This document shows, in pieces, positions 36,242-44,835 of a stretch of 64,000 nucleotides of DNA. Each line of letters starts with the position of its first letter. Position 1 is the stretch's first letter. The notes beneath the pieces were generated by a model that worked only from the letters and a program-made list of their open reading frames with translations, was not told where the DNA came from and ran no database searches. The translations under genes were made by a program, and so were the position numbers. This DNA is from Bradyrhizobium sp. LTSP849 (lineage in GTDB: Bacteria > Pseudomonadota > Alphaproteobacteria > Rhizobiales > Xanthobacteraceae): the NCBI RefSeq assembly GCF_000938255.1, contig NZ_JYMR01000018.1, forward strand, positions 62,001 through 126,000, read 5' to 3'.

Positions 36242-37987
36242 TCACGGCCCGTATTTCGGAGCGGGCTTCTGATTAAAATCGTTCTCGTCGGTGACGCAGG
36301 TGAAGTTCGTCGCAATGCTGGTGCTGCCGCCGCCGTTGTACTTTGCGACCTTGGGGAAGACGCAGAGCGGCCGGGTCATCTGAACCGCAGGCGGCGTATC
36401 GGCCACGAACTTCGTGGCGAGGATCGTGTCCGGCGCGACCCCGGCCTCGACCCATTTGACGAGCGGTGTGAGCGCATCGAACGTGTTGGGACCGGGCCCG
36501 CCCGAGCAGTGATACATTCCGGGCACCATGAACAGCCGAGCATAGCTCTGGGTCCGTCGCAGCGCCGGGCTGCCGTTGCCATGATCGAAGAAGCCGACCG
36601 GTTGGAACCCTTGCTGGAATCCTGGGCCTTCATTCCCTGCCAGCGCAAGGAAGTAGTTGATGCTGCTCTGTGACGGGATCAGCGGGTCGGCCCAGCCGTG
36701 GTACATCAGCAGCTTGCCGCCGTGTCCCCTGAACTCGCTGAGATCGGTGCTGGTCGCGTTGAGCACCGCCGCAAGCTGATCATCCACCTTGTCAACGTCG
36801 CGGTGGAAATCGAAATTGGCAAAATTGGTTGCGCTTGCGGGGTAGCCGAAACTCGGGCCGAACACCCAGTAGAACAGGCCGTCGAAGGCCGGTTCGGGAA
36901 ATCGCTCCTGGAGGGCGAGGCCGAGCGCGAGGATATCGTCGGTCTCATTGCCGCGTTCGGAGCCCGGATTGATGAGCTGTCCGTTCACCGGGTCGATCGT
37001 GCCGGCGTAGTACCTCTGCATGGTCGTGACCTGATCGGCTGTCAGGCAGGCGGGCGGCGCGTTACTGCCTTTGCAGAGCAGGACCTTCGGATCGAAATGA
37101 CAATCGCGCGGATCGGTCAGGAACTGATCGGTGCTGGCGCCGCCGTCCTGGCCGACGCATTGCTTGAGCACGGCCTGGTTGATCAGCGTCATCTGGCCGG
37201 CCTGGATGAACCGGCCCGGACTCGCATGCGTGTTCTGCCAGCCGTAGAGCCCTGCCATGTGCAGGTGAGTCCGGTTGAAGGCGGCTGCGCCCGCAAGGAT
37301 GCCGTCATAGTCGTTGGGGAAGCGCTGCGCCTCCATCAGGGCGTTCTGGCCGCCGGTGGAGCAGCCGGCGAAATAGGCCCGTTGCGATCGATGCCCGTAA
37401 TACGCGTTGACGATCTCCTTGCCCCGCTCGGTCATCAGATGGATCGCCCGATAGCCGAAATCCTTGATCCGCTCGGGATGCCCGAACAGGCCCGTCGACG
37501 GCGCCGTTGGATCGCCGAACTCGATGGCGAGCGGATTGCCCATGTTGCCGGCCGAGCCGCAGAACAACGGGTTGCATCCCGATGACCCCGTGCCGAGATC
37601 GCTGTTGGTCGCGGCGAAGCCGGCCTGGATGCCGCTGGCGAGCTCATTGTAGGTGATCGTGCCCTGGAAGCCGCCGCCGCCGGTGCCAAGGAACCTGCCG
37701 TTCCACGTGCTCTCCGGCAGCCAGACTTCGATCTTGATGCTGGAATCCGAGCTGGGGATCAGGGTTGCGGTGACGCGGCAGAAGGCGGGAAGGCCGATGA
37801 TCGGGCTCGCGCCAGGTGGGACAAAGGTGCCGGTGGTGTTGTCGTCCGCCGAATTGATCACCGTGTGCTGGAGTTGCAAGGATCGAAGATTGGTGCACGC
37901 CGTCGCCATGGCGGGCGAGCTGCTGATCGCGACACAGGCAAACAGGGCCATGGTCGCACCGACAAGTAAGTGTCGATGACGCTTCAT
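36242..37987 (-). CDS. secreted tannase/feruloyl esterase family protein
   Basis: A 581-residue protein with a signal peptide (about 1-29) and a tannase-family alpha/beta hydrolase domain. The nucleophile motif is GCSTGGQ (Cys209-Ser210), the acid is probably Asp in HGWADPLIP, and the base is His in MYHCSGGPG; the two Cys next to Ser and His form the disulfide typical of this family. Substrates are phenolic esters such as feruloyl or gallate esters of plant material, or related diesters (MHETase is a relative). GGGAGGACAG precedes the ATG. A plant-derived substrate fits a soil bacterium; the exact one is unknown. Confidence 0.87.
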   Translation of the reverse strand: MKRHRHLLVGATMALFACVAISSSPAMATACTNLRSLQLQHTVINSADDNTTGTFVPPGASPIIGLPAFCRVTATLIPSSDSSIKIEVWLPESTWNGRFLGTGGGGFQGTITYNELASGIQAGFAATNSDLGTGSSGCNPLFCGSAGNMGNPLAIEFGDPTAPSTGLFGHPERIKDFGYRAIHLMTERGKEIVNAYYGHRSQRAYFAGCSTGGQNALMEAQRFPNDYDGILAGAAAFNRTHLHMAGLYGWQNTHASPGRFIQAGQMTLINQAVLKQCVGQDGGASTDQFLTDPRDCHFDPKVLLCKGSNAPPACLTADQVTTMQRYYAGTIDPVNGQLINPGSERGNETDDILALGLALQERFPEPAFDGLFYWVFGPSFGYPASATNFANFDFHRDVDKVDDQLAAVLNATSTDLSEFRGHGGKLLMYHGWADPLIPSQSSINYFLALAGNEGPGFQQGFQPVGFFDHGNGSPALRRTQSYARLFMVPGMYHCSGGPGPNTFDALTPLVKWVEAGVAPDTILATKFVADTPPAVQMTRPLCVFPKVAKYNGGGSTSIATNFTCVTDENDFNQKPAPKYGP

Positions 37988-38138
37988 TCTGTCCTCCCTG
38001 ATTTTTTTGCAGGCTTGTAGAGCGGACAGGATAGCCGAGTGCGATCACAACTCAAGGATGTTGCGTTGCGATCCGGCGCTTTTGCGAGCGATCGACGAAA
38101 TTCACGCCGCGGTTGTGAGGGGAGGCTGAGCGCTGATG

Positions 38139-39047
38139 CTACTTCCCGGCAAGTCCACCTGGCGTGCCGCCGACAATGACTCCCGCCTTCTTCTCGATCG
38201 GCTTGATCGCAGCAGTGAAATCGGACTCGGCGCCTTCCGCACTGATCACGGTCTCCCACAGCCGCCCGACTGCATCGGCGACCTCCATCGACAGGCCGAG
38301 CTGCTTCATCTCCTCCAGCGCCAGCCGCACATCCTTCACCATCAGTCCCGTCGCGAAGCCGAAGTCGAACGTCCGCGGCAGCACCGAGCGCGGAAACTTG
38401 TCGCGGCTCGCGGTGTTCATGCCGGAGCCGGAATTGATGACATCGATCATCACGGCGGGATCGAGCCCGGCCTTGACGCCCATCACCACGGCTTCCGACG
38501 TTGCCACCATCGCGGTGGCCGACAGGAAATTGTTGGCGAGCTTCATGGTCTGCGCCGCGCCCGGCTTTTCGCCGATGAAGAACACTTTTCCGATCACGTC
38601 GAGCGCAGGCTTCAGCAGCTCGAACTCCGCCTTCGGCCCCGACACCATCACCGCCAGCGTGCCCTTCTCGGCGCCGCCGACGCCGCCGGAGACGGGGCAG
38701 TCGATCTGCACGATGTTGCGCCTGGCCAGCAGGCCGTGAATCTTCGCCGCCATCGCCGAGCCGACGGTGGAGAGATCGATGAAGCGTTTTGCCCGGCTCC
38801 CTTCGATCACGCCGTTCGGCCCCGTCGCGACCGCGAGCGAGGCCTGAAGCGACGGCAGGCTCGCCATCACGGTCTCGACCTGATCGGCAACGTGCTTCGG
38901 TGACGTCGCCGCACTAGCGCCGCGCGCGACAAGCTTGTCGACGACCTCCTTGCGCGTATCGAACACGACAAGCTTATGCCCCGCCTCGACCAGCCGCCGC
39001 GCCATCGGGAAACCCATGTTTCCGAGGCCGATGAATCCGATGTCCAT
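38139..39047 (-). CDS. NAD(P)-dependent beta-hydroxyacid dehydrogenase (3-hydroxyisobutyrate dehydrogenase type)
   Basis: A 302-residue member of the beta-hydroxyacid dehydrogenase family. GFIGLGNMGFPMARRL (4-19) is the cofactor motif, DCPVSGGVGGAEKGTLAVMVSG the substrate motif, and KLANNFLSATAMVATSEA holds the catalytic Lys. Members oxidise 3-hydroxyisobutyrate or reduce tartronate semialdehyde. AAGGAAA precedes the ATG. A carboxymuconolactone-decarboxylase-like gene lies upstream on the same strand, but a repeat element separates them. Confidence 0.9.
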   Translation of the reverse strand: MDIGFIGLGNMGFPMARRLVEAGHKLVVFDTRKEVVDKLVARGASAATSPKHVADQVETVMASLPSLQASLAVATGPNGVIEGSRAKRFIDLSTVGSAMAAKIHGLLARRNIVQIDCPVSGGVGGAEKGTLAVMVSGPKAEFELLKPALDVIGKVFFIGEKPGAAQTMKLANNFLSATAMVATSEAVVMGVKAGLDPAVMIDVINSGSGMNTASRDKFPRSVLPRTFDFGFATGLMVKDVRLALEEMKQLGLSMEVADAVGRLWETVISAEGAESDFTAAIKPIEKKAGVIVGGTPGGLAGK

Positions 39048-39105
39048 GGTGTTTCCTTGTTTTGTTTATTCGTTGTTTGGAGTTGAGCTACGCACCACCC
39101 CCACT

Positions 39106-39229
39106 GTCGTCCCGGCGAAGGCCGGGACCCATAACCCCAGGGGGGGAGTCGTTGTGTGAGGGCGGTAACTCCGAGTCCCCATAGCCACATCCGACGGTGG
39201 TTATGGGTCCCGGCCTTCGCCGGGACGAC
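39106..39229. repeat. paired inverted repeat, GTCGTCCCGGC family, copy 1
   Basis: Two perfectly complementary 31-base arms, 39106-39136 and 39199-39229, each itself partly palindromic (CCCGGCgaagGCCGGG), enclose a 62-base centre. A second copy of the family lies at 42491-42618. The form is that of a REP/BIME-like mobile palindrome. It lies between the CMD-like gene and the dehydrogenase gene. Confidence 0.8.
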
Positions 39230-39248
39230 GTGGAGAGGGCTTGCGCTC

Positions 39249-39632
39249 TCACGCCTTCCCATCGAGCTCCGCAAAAACCTCGCGCGCTATCCGAAAACTG
39301 TCGACTGCCGCCGGCATGCCGCCATAGATCGCGACCTGCATCAGGATCTCGCGGATTTCGTCGCGGGTGACGCCATTGGTCAGCGCGCCCTTCAGATGCG
39401 CGCGAAACTCGTGCTGCCGGTTGAGAATCGCGATCATCGCGATGTTGAGCATGCTGCGGGTCTTGCGCGGCAGTTCCTCGCGGCCCCACACCGTGCCCCA
39501 GCAATATTCGTTGAGCATCTCCTGGAACGGACGGTTGAAATCGTCGACGTTCTTCAGCGCGTTGTTGACATAGGCTTCGCCCAGCACCGCTTTGCGGACT
39601 TCCAGGCCCTTGTCGTGCATCTTCTTGTCCAT
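39249..39632 (-). CDS. carboxymuconolactone decarboxylase family protein
   Basis: A 127-residue CMD-family protein with the typical helices: FNRPFQEMLNEYCWGTVWGREELPRKTRSMLNI and HLKGALTNGVTRDEIREILMQVAIYGG. The single WGxVW segment matches gamma-carboxymuconolactone decarboxylase (PcaC-type) rather than AhpD, since no CxxC is present. It may act in aromatic degradation with the neighbouring dehydrogenase; no other beta-ketoadipate gene is in view. GAGGAAA precedes the ATG. Confidence 0.87.
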   Translation of the reverse strand: MDKKMHDKGLEVRKAVLGEAYVNNALKNVDDFNRPFQEMLNEYCWGTVWGREELPRKTRSMLNIAMIAILNRQHEFRAHLKGALTNGVTRDEIREILMQVAIYGGMPAAVDSFRIAREVFAELDGKA

Positions 39633-39813
39633 GGCGTTTCCTCTACTTCCCTTGCATTTCCCTTGGGAATGACGCCGCGGAAACTACGGGGTTGAGCCGG
39701 AGCAGTCACGTCCTCGTGTTATGCGGGAAAAGGGGGATGTCCCGTACAGGAACGGATGCCTCAGTGCTGCCGTTGTGATACGGTTTGCTCGCCCGGGTAA
39801 CCTGGAGAGTTGA

Positions 39814-42468
39814 TTGAACGGCGGCACCCCCGACCCGTCAGACCCGATCCGCGATGGCGACGCTCTGTCGCGGCTGAAGCTGGCGCAGGCCCTAGACCGG
39901 GCCATCTATGCCATCGCATGGGAGCGTGCCTGGCCGAATCTGGCGCGTGTTCTGACCGTCGTCGGCCTGTTTCTGGTGGTGTCCTGGGCCGGTCTCTGGC
40001 TGGCACTCCCCTCAATCGTCCGCGCCATCGGTCTCGTCGTTTTCGCTGGCATCGCTGCGGCCGCCCTTTTCCCGCTGATTCGCTTTCGCTGGCCTGCCCG
40101 CGAGGAGGCGCTCGCCCGGCTCGACCGCGGCTCGGGCATCCGTCATCGTCCGGCCACCACGCTCACGGATACGCTGACCTCACAGGACCCGGTGGCGAAA
40201 GCGCTGTGGCAGGCCCAGCGCGAACGCACGCTGGCCTCGCTCAAGCGCATCCGCGCCGGACTGCCGCAGCCGCGGCTCGCCTTGCATGACCCCTGGGCGT
40301 TGCGCGCGCTGGTCATGGTGATGCTGGTCGCGACCTTCTTCGCCGCCGGCGACGAGCGCGCGATGCGGCTGGGCGCCGCCTTCGACTGGAACGGCGTGCT
40401 GGCGCCCACGAACGTTCGCGTCGATGCCTGGGTCACGCCGCCGCTCTACACCGGAAAGCCGCCGGTCATCCTGTCTGCCGCCAACAAGGAAGCCACAGCG
40501 TTGCCGGCCGCCGGCCCGCTCGCCGTTCCCGCCGGCTCGACCCTGATCGTGCGATCCTCCGGTGGCAGCCTCGATGTCGCCGTCTCCGGCGGCCTCAAGG
40601 AAGTCGCGCCCGCGGAAGCCACGCCCAAGGGTACCAACGAGAAGCATTTCACCATCACCGGCGACGGCACCGCCCATGTCCGCGCGCCCTCAGGCCAGCC
40701 GCAATGGGCGTTCGCGGCGACGCCGGACCGTCCGCCGACGATTGCGCTCGCCAAGGATCCGGAGCGCCAGGCGCGCGGCGCGCTCCAGCTCGTCTACAAG
40801 ATCGAGGACGATTACGGCGTCACCGGCGCCGAGGCGCAAATTGCTCCGCGTTCCGGCGACGCAAAAGACGCCAGCAAGGACGGCGACACCAAGACCTCCG
40901 ACACCAAGACCTCCGACGTGAAGACCGCCGCGCGACCGCTGTTCCAGCCGCCGCAGTTTCCACTGGTGCTGCCGAACGCGCGCACCCGCAACGGCGTCGG
41001 CCAGACGGTGAAGGATCTCAGCGAGGATCCCTATGCCGGCGCCGATATTACACTGACGCTCACCGCCAAGGACGAGGCCGGTAACGAGGCCAAGAGCGAG
41101 CCGTTCAACATGCGGCTGCCCGAGCGGCTCTTCACCAAGCCGTTGGCGCGCGCCCTGATCGAGCAGCGCCGCATCCTCGCGCTCGACGCCAACAAGAATT
41201 CCGACGTCTACACCGCGCTCGACGCACTGATGATCGCGCCTGAGCTGTTCACACAGGAGACCGGCCAGTATCTCGGCCTCTACAACGTCGCGCGGCAGCT
41301 CGAGGCGGCGCGCACCGACGACGCCATGCGCGAGGTCGTGGCGAGCCTGTGGGCGCTTGCGGTGACGATCGAGGACGGCAACATCTCCGACGTCGAGAAG
41401 GCGCTGCGGGCGGCCCAGGACGCGCTGAAGCAGGCGCTGGAGCGCGGCGCCAGCGACGAGGAGATCAAGAAGCTCACGCAGGATCTGCGGGCGGCGCTGG
41501 ACAATTTCATGCGCCAGCTCGCCGAGCAGTTCCGCAACAACAAGGATGGCCAGCAGCTCGCCCGTCCGCTTGATCCCAACACCAAGATCCTGCGCCAGCA
41601 GGACCTCCAGAACATGATCGATCGCATGGAGCGCCTGTCACGCTCCGGCGACAAGGATGCGGCCAAGCAGCTGCTCGACCAGCTCCAGCAGATGCTGGAG
41701 GGCCTTCAGATGGCGCAGCCGGGCCAGTCCGGCGAGAGCGACATGGAGCAGGCGCTCAACGAGCTCGGCGACATGATCCGCAAGCAGCAGCAATTGCGCG
41801 ACAAGACCTACAAGCAGGGCCAGGACTCCCGGCGCGACCGCCAACGCGGCAAGCAGCAGGGCGACCAGTCGATGTCCGATCTCCAGCAGGATCAGCAGTC
41901 GTTGCGCGACCGCTTGAAGAAGCTCCAGGATGAGATGGCCAAGCGCGGTCTCGCGCAGAAGGGCCAGAAAGGTCAGCAAGGACAGAAGGGCCAGCAGGGT
42001 CAGCAAGGCGACCAGGGACAGCCCGGCCAGAACGGCGATCAGGACGCCGACCAGGGCGACGATGATGGCGGGCTCGACGCCGCCGACGGCGCCATGGGCG
42101 ATGCCGGCGGCAAGCTCGGCGAAGGCAATGCCGATGGCGCCGTGGACTCCCAGGGCAAGGCGCTGGATGCGATGCGCAAGGGCGCGCAGAAGATGGCCGA
42201 GGCGATGCAGCAGGGCGACGGCGACGGCCAGGGCGATGGTCCCGGCAACCGCGCTGGCCGCCAGCAGAGCGGCGGCAACCAGACCGACCCGCTCGGCCGT
42301 CCGCTGCACGGTCGCGAATTCGGCGACGATTACACGGTCAAGATCCCCGGCGAGATCGACGTCCAGCGCGTTCGCCGCATCCTCGAAGAGCTCCGCCGCC
42401 GCCTCGGCGACCCCTCGCGCCCGCAGATCGAGCTCGACTATATCGAGCGGCTGCTGAAGGATTTTTGA
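39814..42468 (+). CDS. DUF4175 / TIGR02302 family membrane protein
   Basis: An 884-residue protein with two membrane helices near residues 45-90, a third near 165-180, a large outside domain (about 190-430) and a long C-terminal region. The C-terminal part is coiled-coil and extremely Gln-rich; around residues 710-745 it contains collagen-like Gly-Gln-Lys/Gly-Gln-Gln repeats, followed by an Asp/Gly-rich stretch. TIGR02302 proteins are common in alphaproteobacteria and have no known function; a role at the envelope is likely from topology alone. The start is a TTG with GGAGAG six bases upstream. Confidence 0.85.
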   Translation: MNGGTPDPSDPIRDGDALSRLKLAQALDRAIYAIAWERAWPNLARVLTVVGLFLVVSWAGLWLALPSIVRAIGLVVFAGIAAAALFPLIRFRWPAREEALARLDRGSGIRHRPATTLTDTLTSQDPVAKALWQAQRERTLASLKRIRAGLPQPRLALHDPWALRALVMVMLVATFFAAGDERAMRLGAAFDWNGVLAPTNVRVDAWVTPPLYTGKPPVILSAANKEATALPAAGPLAVPAGSTLIVRSSGGSLDVAVSGGLKEVAPAEATPKGTNEKHFTITGDGTAHVRAPSGQPQWAFAATPDRPPTIALAKDPERQARGALQLVYKIEDDYGVTGAEAQIAPRSGDAKDASKDGDTKTSDTKTSDVKTAARPLFQPPQFPLVLPNARTRNGVGQTVKDLSEDPYAGADITLTLTAKDEAGNEAKSEPFNMRLPERLFTKPLARALIEQRRILALDANKNSDVYTALDALMIAPELFTQETGQYLGLYNVARQLEAARTDDAMREVVASLWALAVTIEDGNISDVEKALRAAQDALKQALERGASDEEIKKLTQDLRAALDNFMRQLAEQFRNNKDGQQLARPLDPNTKILRQQDLQNMIDRMERLSRSGDKDAAKQLLDQLQQMLEGLQMAQPGQSGESDMEQALNELGDMIRKQQQLRDKTYKQGQDSRRDRQRGKQQGDQSMSDLQQDQQSLRDRLKKLQDEMAKRGLAQKGQKGQQGQKGQQGQQGDQGQPGQNGDQDADQGDDDGGLDAADGAMGDAGGKLGEGNADGAVDSQGKALDAMRKGAQKMAEAMQQGDGDGQGDGPGNRAGRQQSGGNQTDPLGRPLHGREFGDDYTVKIPGEIDVQRVRRILEELRRRLGDPSRPQIELDYIERLLKDF

Positions 42469-42490
42469 GAGGCCAGGCTGTCTCCCCAAC

Positions 42491-42618
42491 GTCGTCCCGG
42501 CGCAGGCCGGGACCCATAACCCCAGGGAGATGTTTGGCGAAGACTCGTCATCCGGTACTGCTACCGATCGCTAATAGATAGATCACGCGGTATGGGTCCC
42601 GGCCTTCGCCGGGACGAC
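42491..42618. repeat. paired inverted repeat, GTCGTCCCGGC family, copy 2
   Basis: Left arm from 42491 and right arm ending at 42618 match the element at 39106-39229 with few differences; the 66-base centre is unrelated. It lies between the DUF4175 gene and the convergent response-regulator gene and could also serve as a transcript end for both. Confidence 0.78.
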
Positions 42619-42680
42619 ACCGTTTTTGTGGGGCCGGCTCGTACTGCTCCAGCAGACTGCTGAGAGAGCTCTCTCCGCCG

Positions 42681-43055
42681 CTACCCCTTCTTCGCCGCCA
42701 GCGCATCCGCAACCGCCGTGCGGATATCCGCCACCGAGAACGGCTTTGTCACGACGTCATGCACCAGCGCGTTTAAATTCGACGCGCGCTCGCGCTGGTC
42801 GGCATAACCGGTCATCAGCAAAATGGTCAGGTCGGGAAAATCGCGCGCGACGGAGAGCGCCAGCGCGATGCCGTCCATCACCGGCATCTGGATGTCGGTG
42901 AGCAACAGATCGAACGCGCCGTCCTCGCGGGTCAGGATCTCCAGCGCCTCGGCGCCGTCCTGCGCGGTGACGGTCTCGTGGCCGTCCATGGCGATGGCGC
43001 GCGCCACCAATTGGCGCATCGAATCCTCGTCATCGGCGATCAAGATTTTTGGCAT
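42681..43055 (-). CDS. single-domain response regulator, CpdR-like
   Basis: A 124-residue receiver domain only. Acidic pocket Asp8/Asp9, phospho-acceptor Asp54 in LLTDIQMPVMDG, Thr in LLMTGYAD and Lys in VTKPFSV are all present. The LLTDIxMPxMDGIxLA segment strongly resembles CpdR of Caulobacter, the phosphorelay protein that hands substrates to ClpXP during the cell cycle. Genes for cell division (ftsEX) lie just beyond. CpdR identity is likely but would need comparison with other single receivers. Confidence 0.8.
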   Translation of the reverse strand: MPKILIADDEDSMRQLVARAIAMDGHETVTAQDGAEALEILTREDGAFDLLLTDIQMPVMDGIALALSVARDFPDLTILLMTGYADQRERASNLNALVHDVVTKPFSVADIRTAVADALAAKKG

Positions 43056-43103
43056 GAGACGAACCTTGGGACCAATCTCCCGCGCGGGACCCGGCGGGGT
43101 CGA

Positions 43104-43994
43104 TTATACGCTGCCGCCGGCAATGTCGCGTCGGTTGAAGAAGCGAACGTCGATATTGCGGCCTTCCGGCGGCGGCGACGCCAGGCGCGACCTGAAGAAG
43201 GCGCGCTCACCGGGTTGCAGCACGGTCTGCTCCAGCACCGAATTCCAGGCGTAGATCTCCGCGCCTTGCGCGTCGCGCACCGCAAAACGCAGCCGCGGGA
43301 TATCGAGCGGCTTCTTGCCCTGGCCGACGATCACACCCTCGATCACCAGCACCTGCTTACCGTCCACGGTCTCGCTCGAGAGTTTGACGTCCTTGAAGGC
43401 CAGGCCGCGCAGGTTCACATCAAACCCGACCATCTTGTAGAAGGCTGCCGTCTGCGGCAGCAGTCGCACCATGTCGCTGCGCCAGATCACCAGAGCCAGC
43501 ACCAGCGCACCCATGGCGGCGCAGGCGGTCGGCAGGCCGACATGGGATTTTCGCCGCGCCGTGGTGGCCGCCGGACGGCTGACCCGTGCGCCGCGACGGG
43601 GGAATAGGCCACGGAACCAGGATTGGTGCGGCACGCCTATGCTGTCGTCCTCGGCAGAACGGGCCGCCGCCGACCAATCATCCTCGGTCGCGTCTTCGGT
43701 CTGCTGGGCATCCTCGGTGGGCCAGTCGCTGGCGATCGAGGGGCTCTCGACCTCGGGGGTCTCCGCCGTGCTGTCGTCCTTGGCGTAGGAGTTCCACTGC
43801 TCGGCGAGATCGGCCTGGTCGTCGGCCTGGCTGGCCGAGGCCATGGCCGGCACGGCCGCCTCCTCGATGGCATCCTCGGGATGCGCCATCCAGGTCTCCT
43901 TGCAGCGGGAGCAGCGGACGGTCCGCCCGTTAGCCCCAAGGCTCGCAAGCTTGATGGCGTAGGATGTCGTACAATGGGGGCAGACGATATGCAT
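43104..43994 (-). CDS. MJ0042-type zinc-ribbon membrane protein
   Basis: A 296-residue protein. It opens with an MJ0042/zinc-ribbon_5 finger (Cys5, Cys8, Cys28, Cys31), followed by an acidic linker rich in Glu, Asp and Ala, one membrane helix near residues 170-190, and a C-terminal outside domain (DUF3426-like) with FKDVKLSSETVDGKQVLVIEGVIVG. Function unknown; such genes are regularly found beside ftsE in Rhizobiales. The ATG at 43994 begins the zinc finger. It is divergent from ftsE. Confidence 0.82.
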   Translation of the reverse strand: MHIVCPHCTTSYAIKLASLGANGRTVRCSRCKETWMAHPEDAIEEAAVPAMASASQADDQADLAEQWNSYAKDDSTAETPEVESPSIASDWPTEDAQQTEDATEDDWSAAARSAEDDSIGVPHQSWFRGLFPRRGARVSRPAATTARRKSHVGLPTACAAMGALVLALVIWRSDMVRLLPQTAAFYKMVGFDVNLRGLAFKDVKLSSETVDGKQVLVIEGVIVGQGKKPLDIPRLRFAVRDAQGAEIYAWNSVLEQTVLQPGERAFFRSRLASPPPEGRNIDVRFFNRRDIAGGSV

Positions 43995-44175
43995 GGACGA
44001 GCCTTGATGCATGGAGAATCTTGGCGATGACCCAATCGCGCAGAACCGGGCGGCCTGGATGCTACAAGGCGACCGTTAACGAACCGGAAACCATAACGGT
44101 CGCACAACCCCTTGATCGCATGCGGCGAAACCCTCGCTGGCCGCGCGCCGCGTCCCCCCTCGAACGGAGCTGAGC

Positions 44176-44835
44176 TTGGTTCGGTTCGAAAATGTTGGAT
44201 TGCGTTACGGCCTGGGGCCGGAGATCCTGCGCGACCTCAGTTTCCAGATCCCGCCGCATTCCTTCCAGTTCCTCACCGGCCCCTCCGGCGCCGGCAAGAC
44301 GTCATTGCTGCGCCTGTTGTTCCTGTCGCACCGGCCGACGCGCGGCCTCGTCAATCTGTTCGGTCACGACATCTCGCAGCTCGGCAAGGATGAGATCGCG
44401 GACTTGCGCAAGCGCATCGGCATCGTGCTCCAGGATTTCCGCCTGCTCGACCACATGACGACCTATGAGAACGTGGCGCTGCCGTTCCGGGTCATGGGCC
44501 GCAGCGAGTCGAGCTATCGCAAGGAGGTCATCGACCTCCTGCGCTGGGTCGGCCTCGGCGAGCGCATGGATGCGCTGCCGCCGATCCTGTCCGGCGGCGA
44601 GAAGCAGCGCGCGGCGATCGCGCGCGCGGTGATCTCGCGGCCGCAACTGCTGCTCGCGGACGAGCCGACCGGCAGCGTCGATCCCACGCTCGGGCGAAGA
44701 TTGCTGCGGCTCTTCATCGAGCTCAACAAGTCCGGCACTGCCGTCATCATCGCGACCCACGACATCGCGCTGATGGACCAGTACGAGGCGCGCCGCTTCG
44801 TGCTGCACCAGGGACGATTGCACGTCTATGAGTAG
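44176..44835 (+). CDS. ftsE: cell division ATP-binding protein FtsE
   Basis: A 219-residue ABC ATPase. Walker A GPSGAGKT (35-42), Q-loop VLQDFRLLDHMT, signature LSGGEKQRAAIARA, Walker B LLLADEPTGSVD and H-loop IATHD are complete and of the FtsE/LolD subgroup. With FtsX it couples ATP hydrolysis to activation of cell-wall hydrolases at the division site. The start is a TTG with CGGAG upstream. Its end overlaps ftsX by eight bases. Confidence 0.94.
   Translation: MVRFENVGLRYGLGPEILRDLSFQIPPHSFQFLTGPSGAGKTSLLRLLFLSHRPTRGLVNLFGHDISQLGKDEIADLRKRIGIVLQDFRLLDHMTTYENVALPFRVMGRSESSYRKEVIDLLRWVGLGERMDALPPILSGGEKQRAAIARAVISRPQLLLADEPTGSVDPTLGRRLLRLFIELNKSGTAVIIATHDIALMDQYEARRFVLHQGRLHVYE

Noticed and set aside
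39106..42618. Repeated GTCGTCCCGGC units considered as a CRISPR-like array
   Set aside because: Only two elements 3.3 kb apart with genes between them, each a palindromic pair; no regular spacers and no cas genes.
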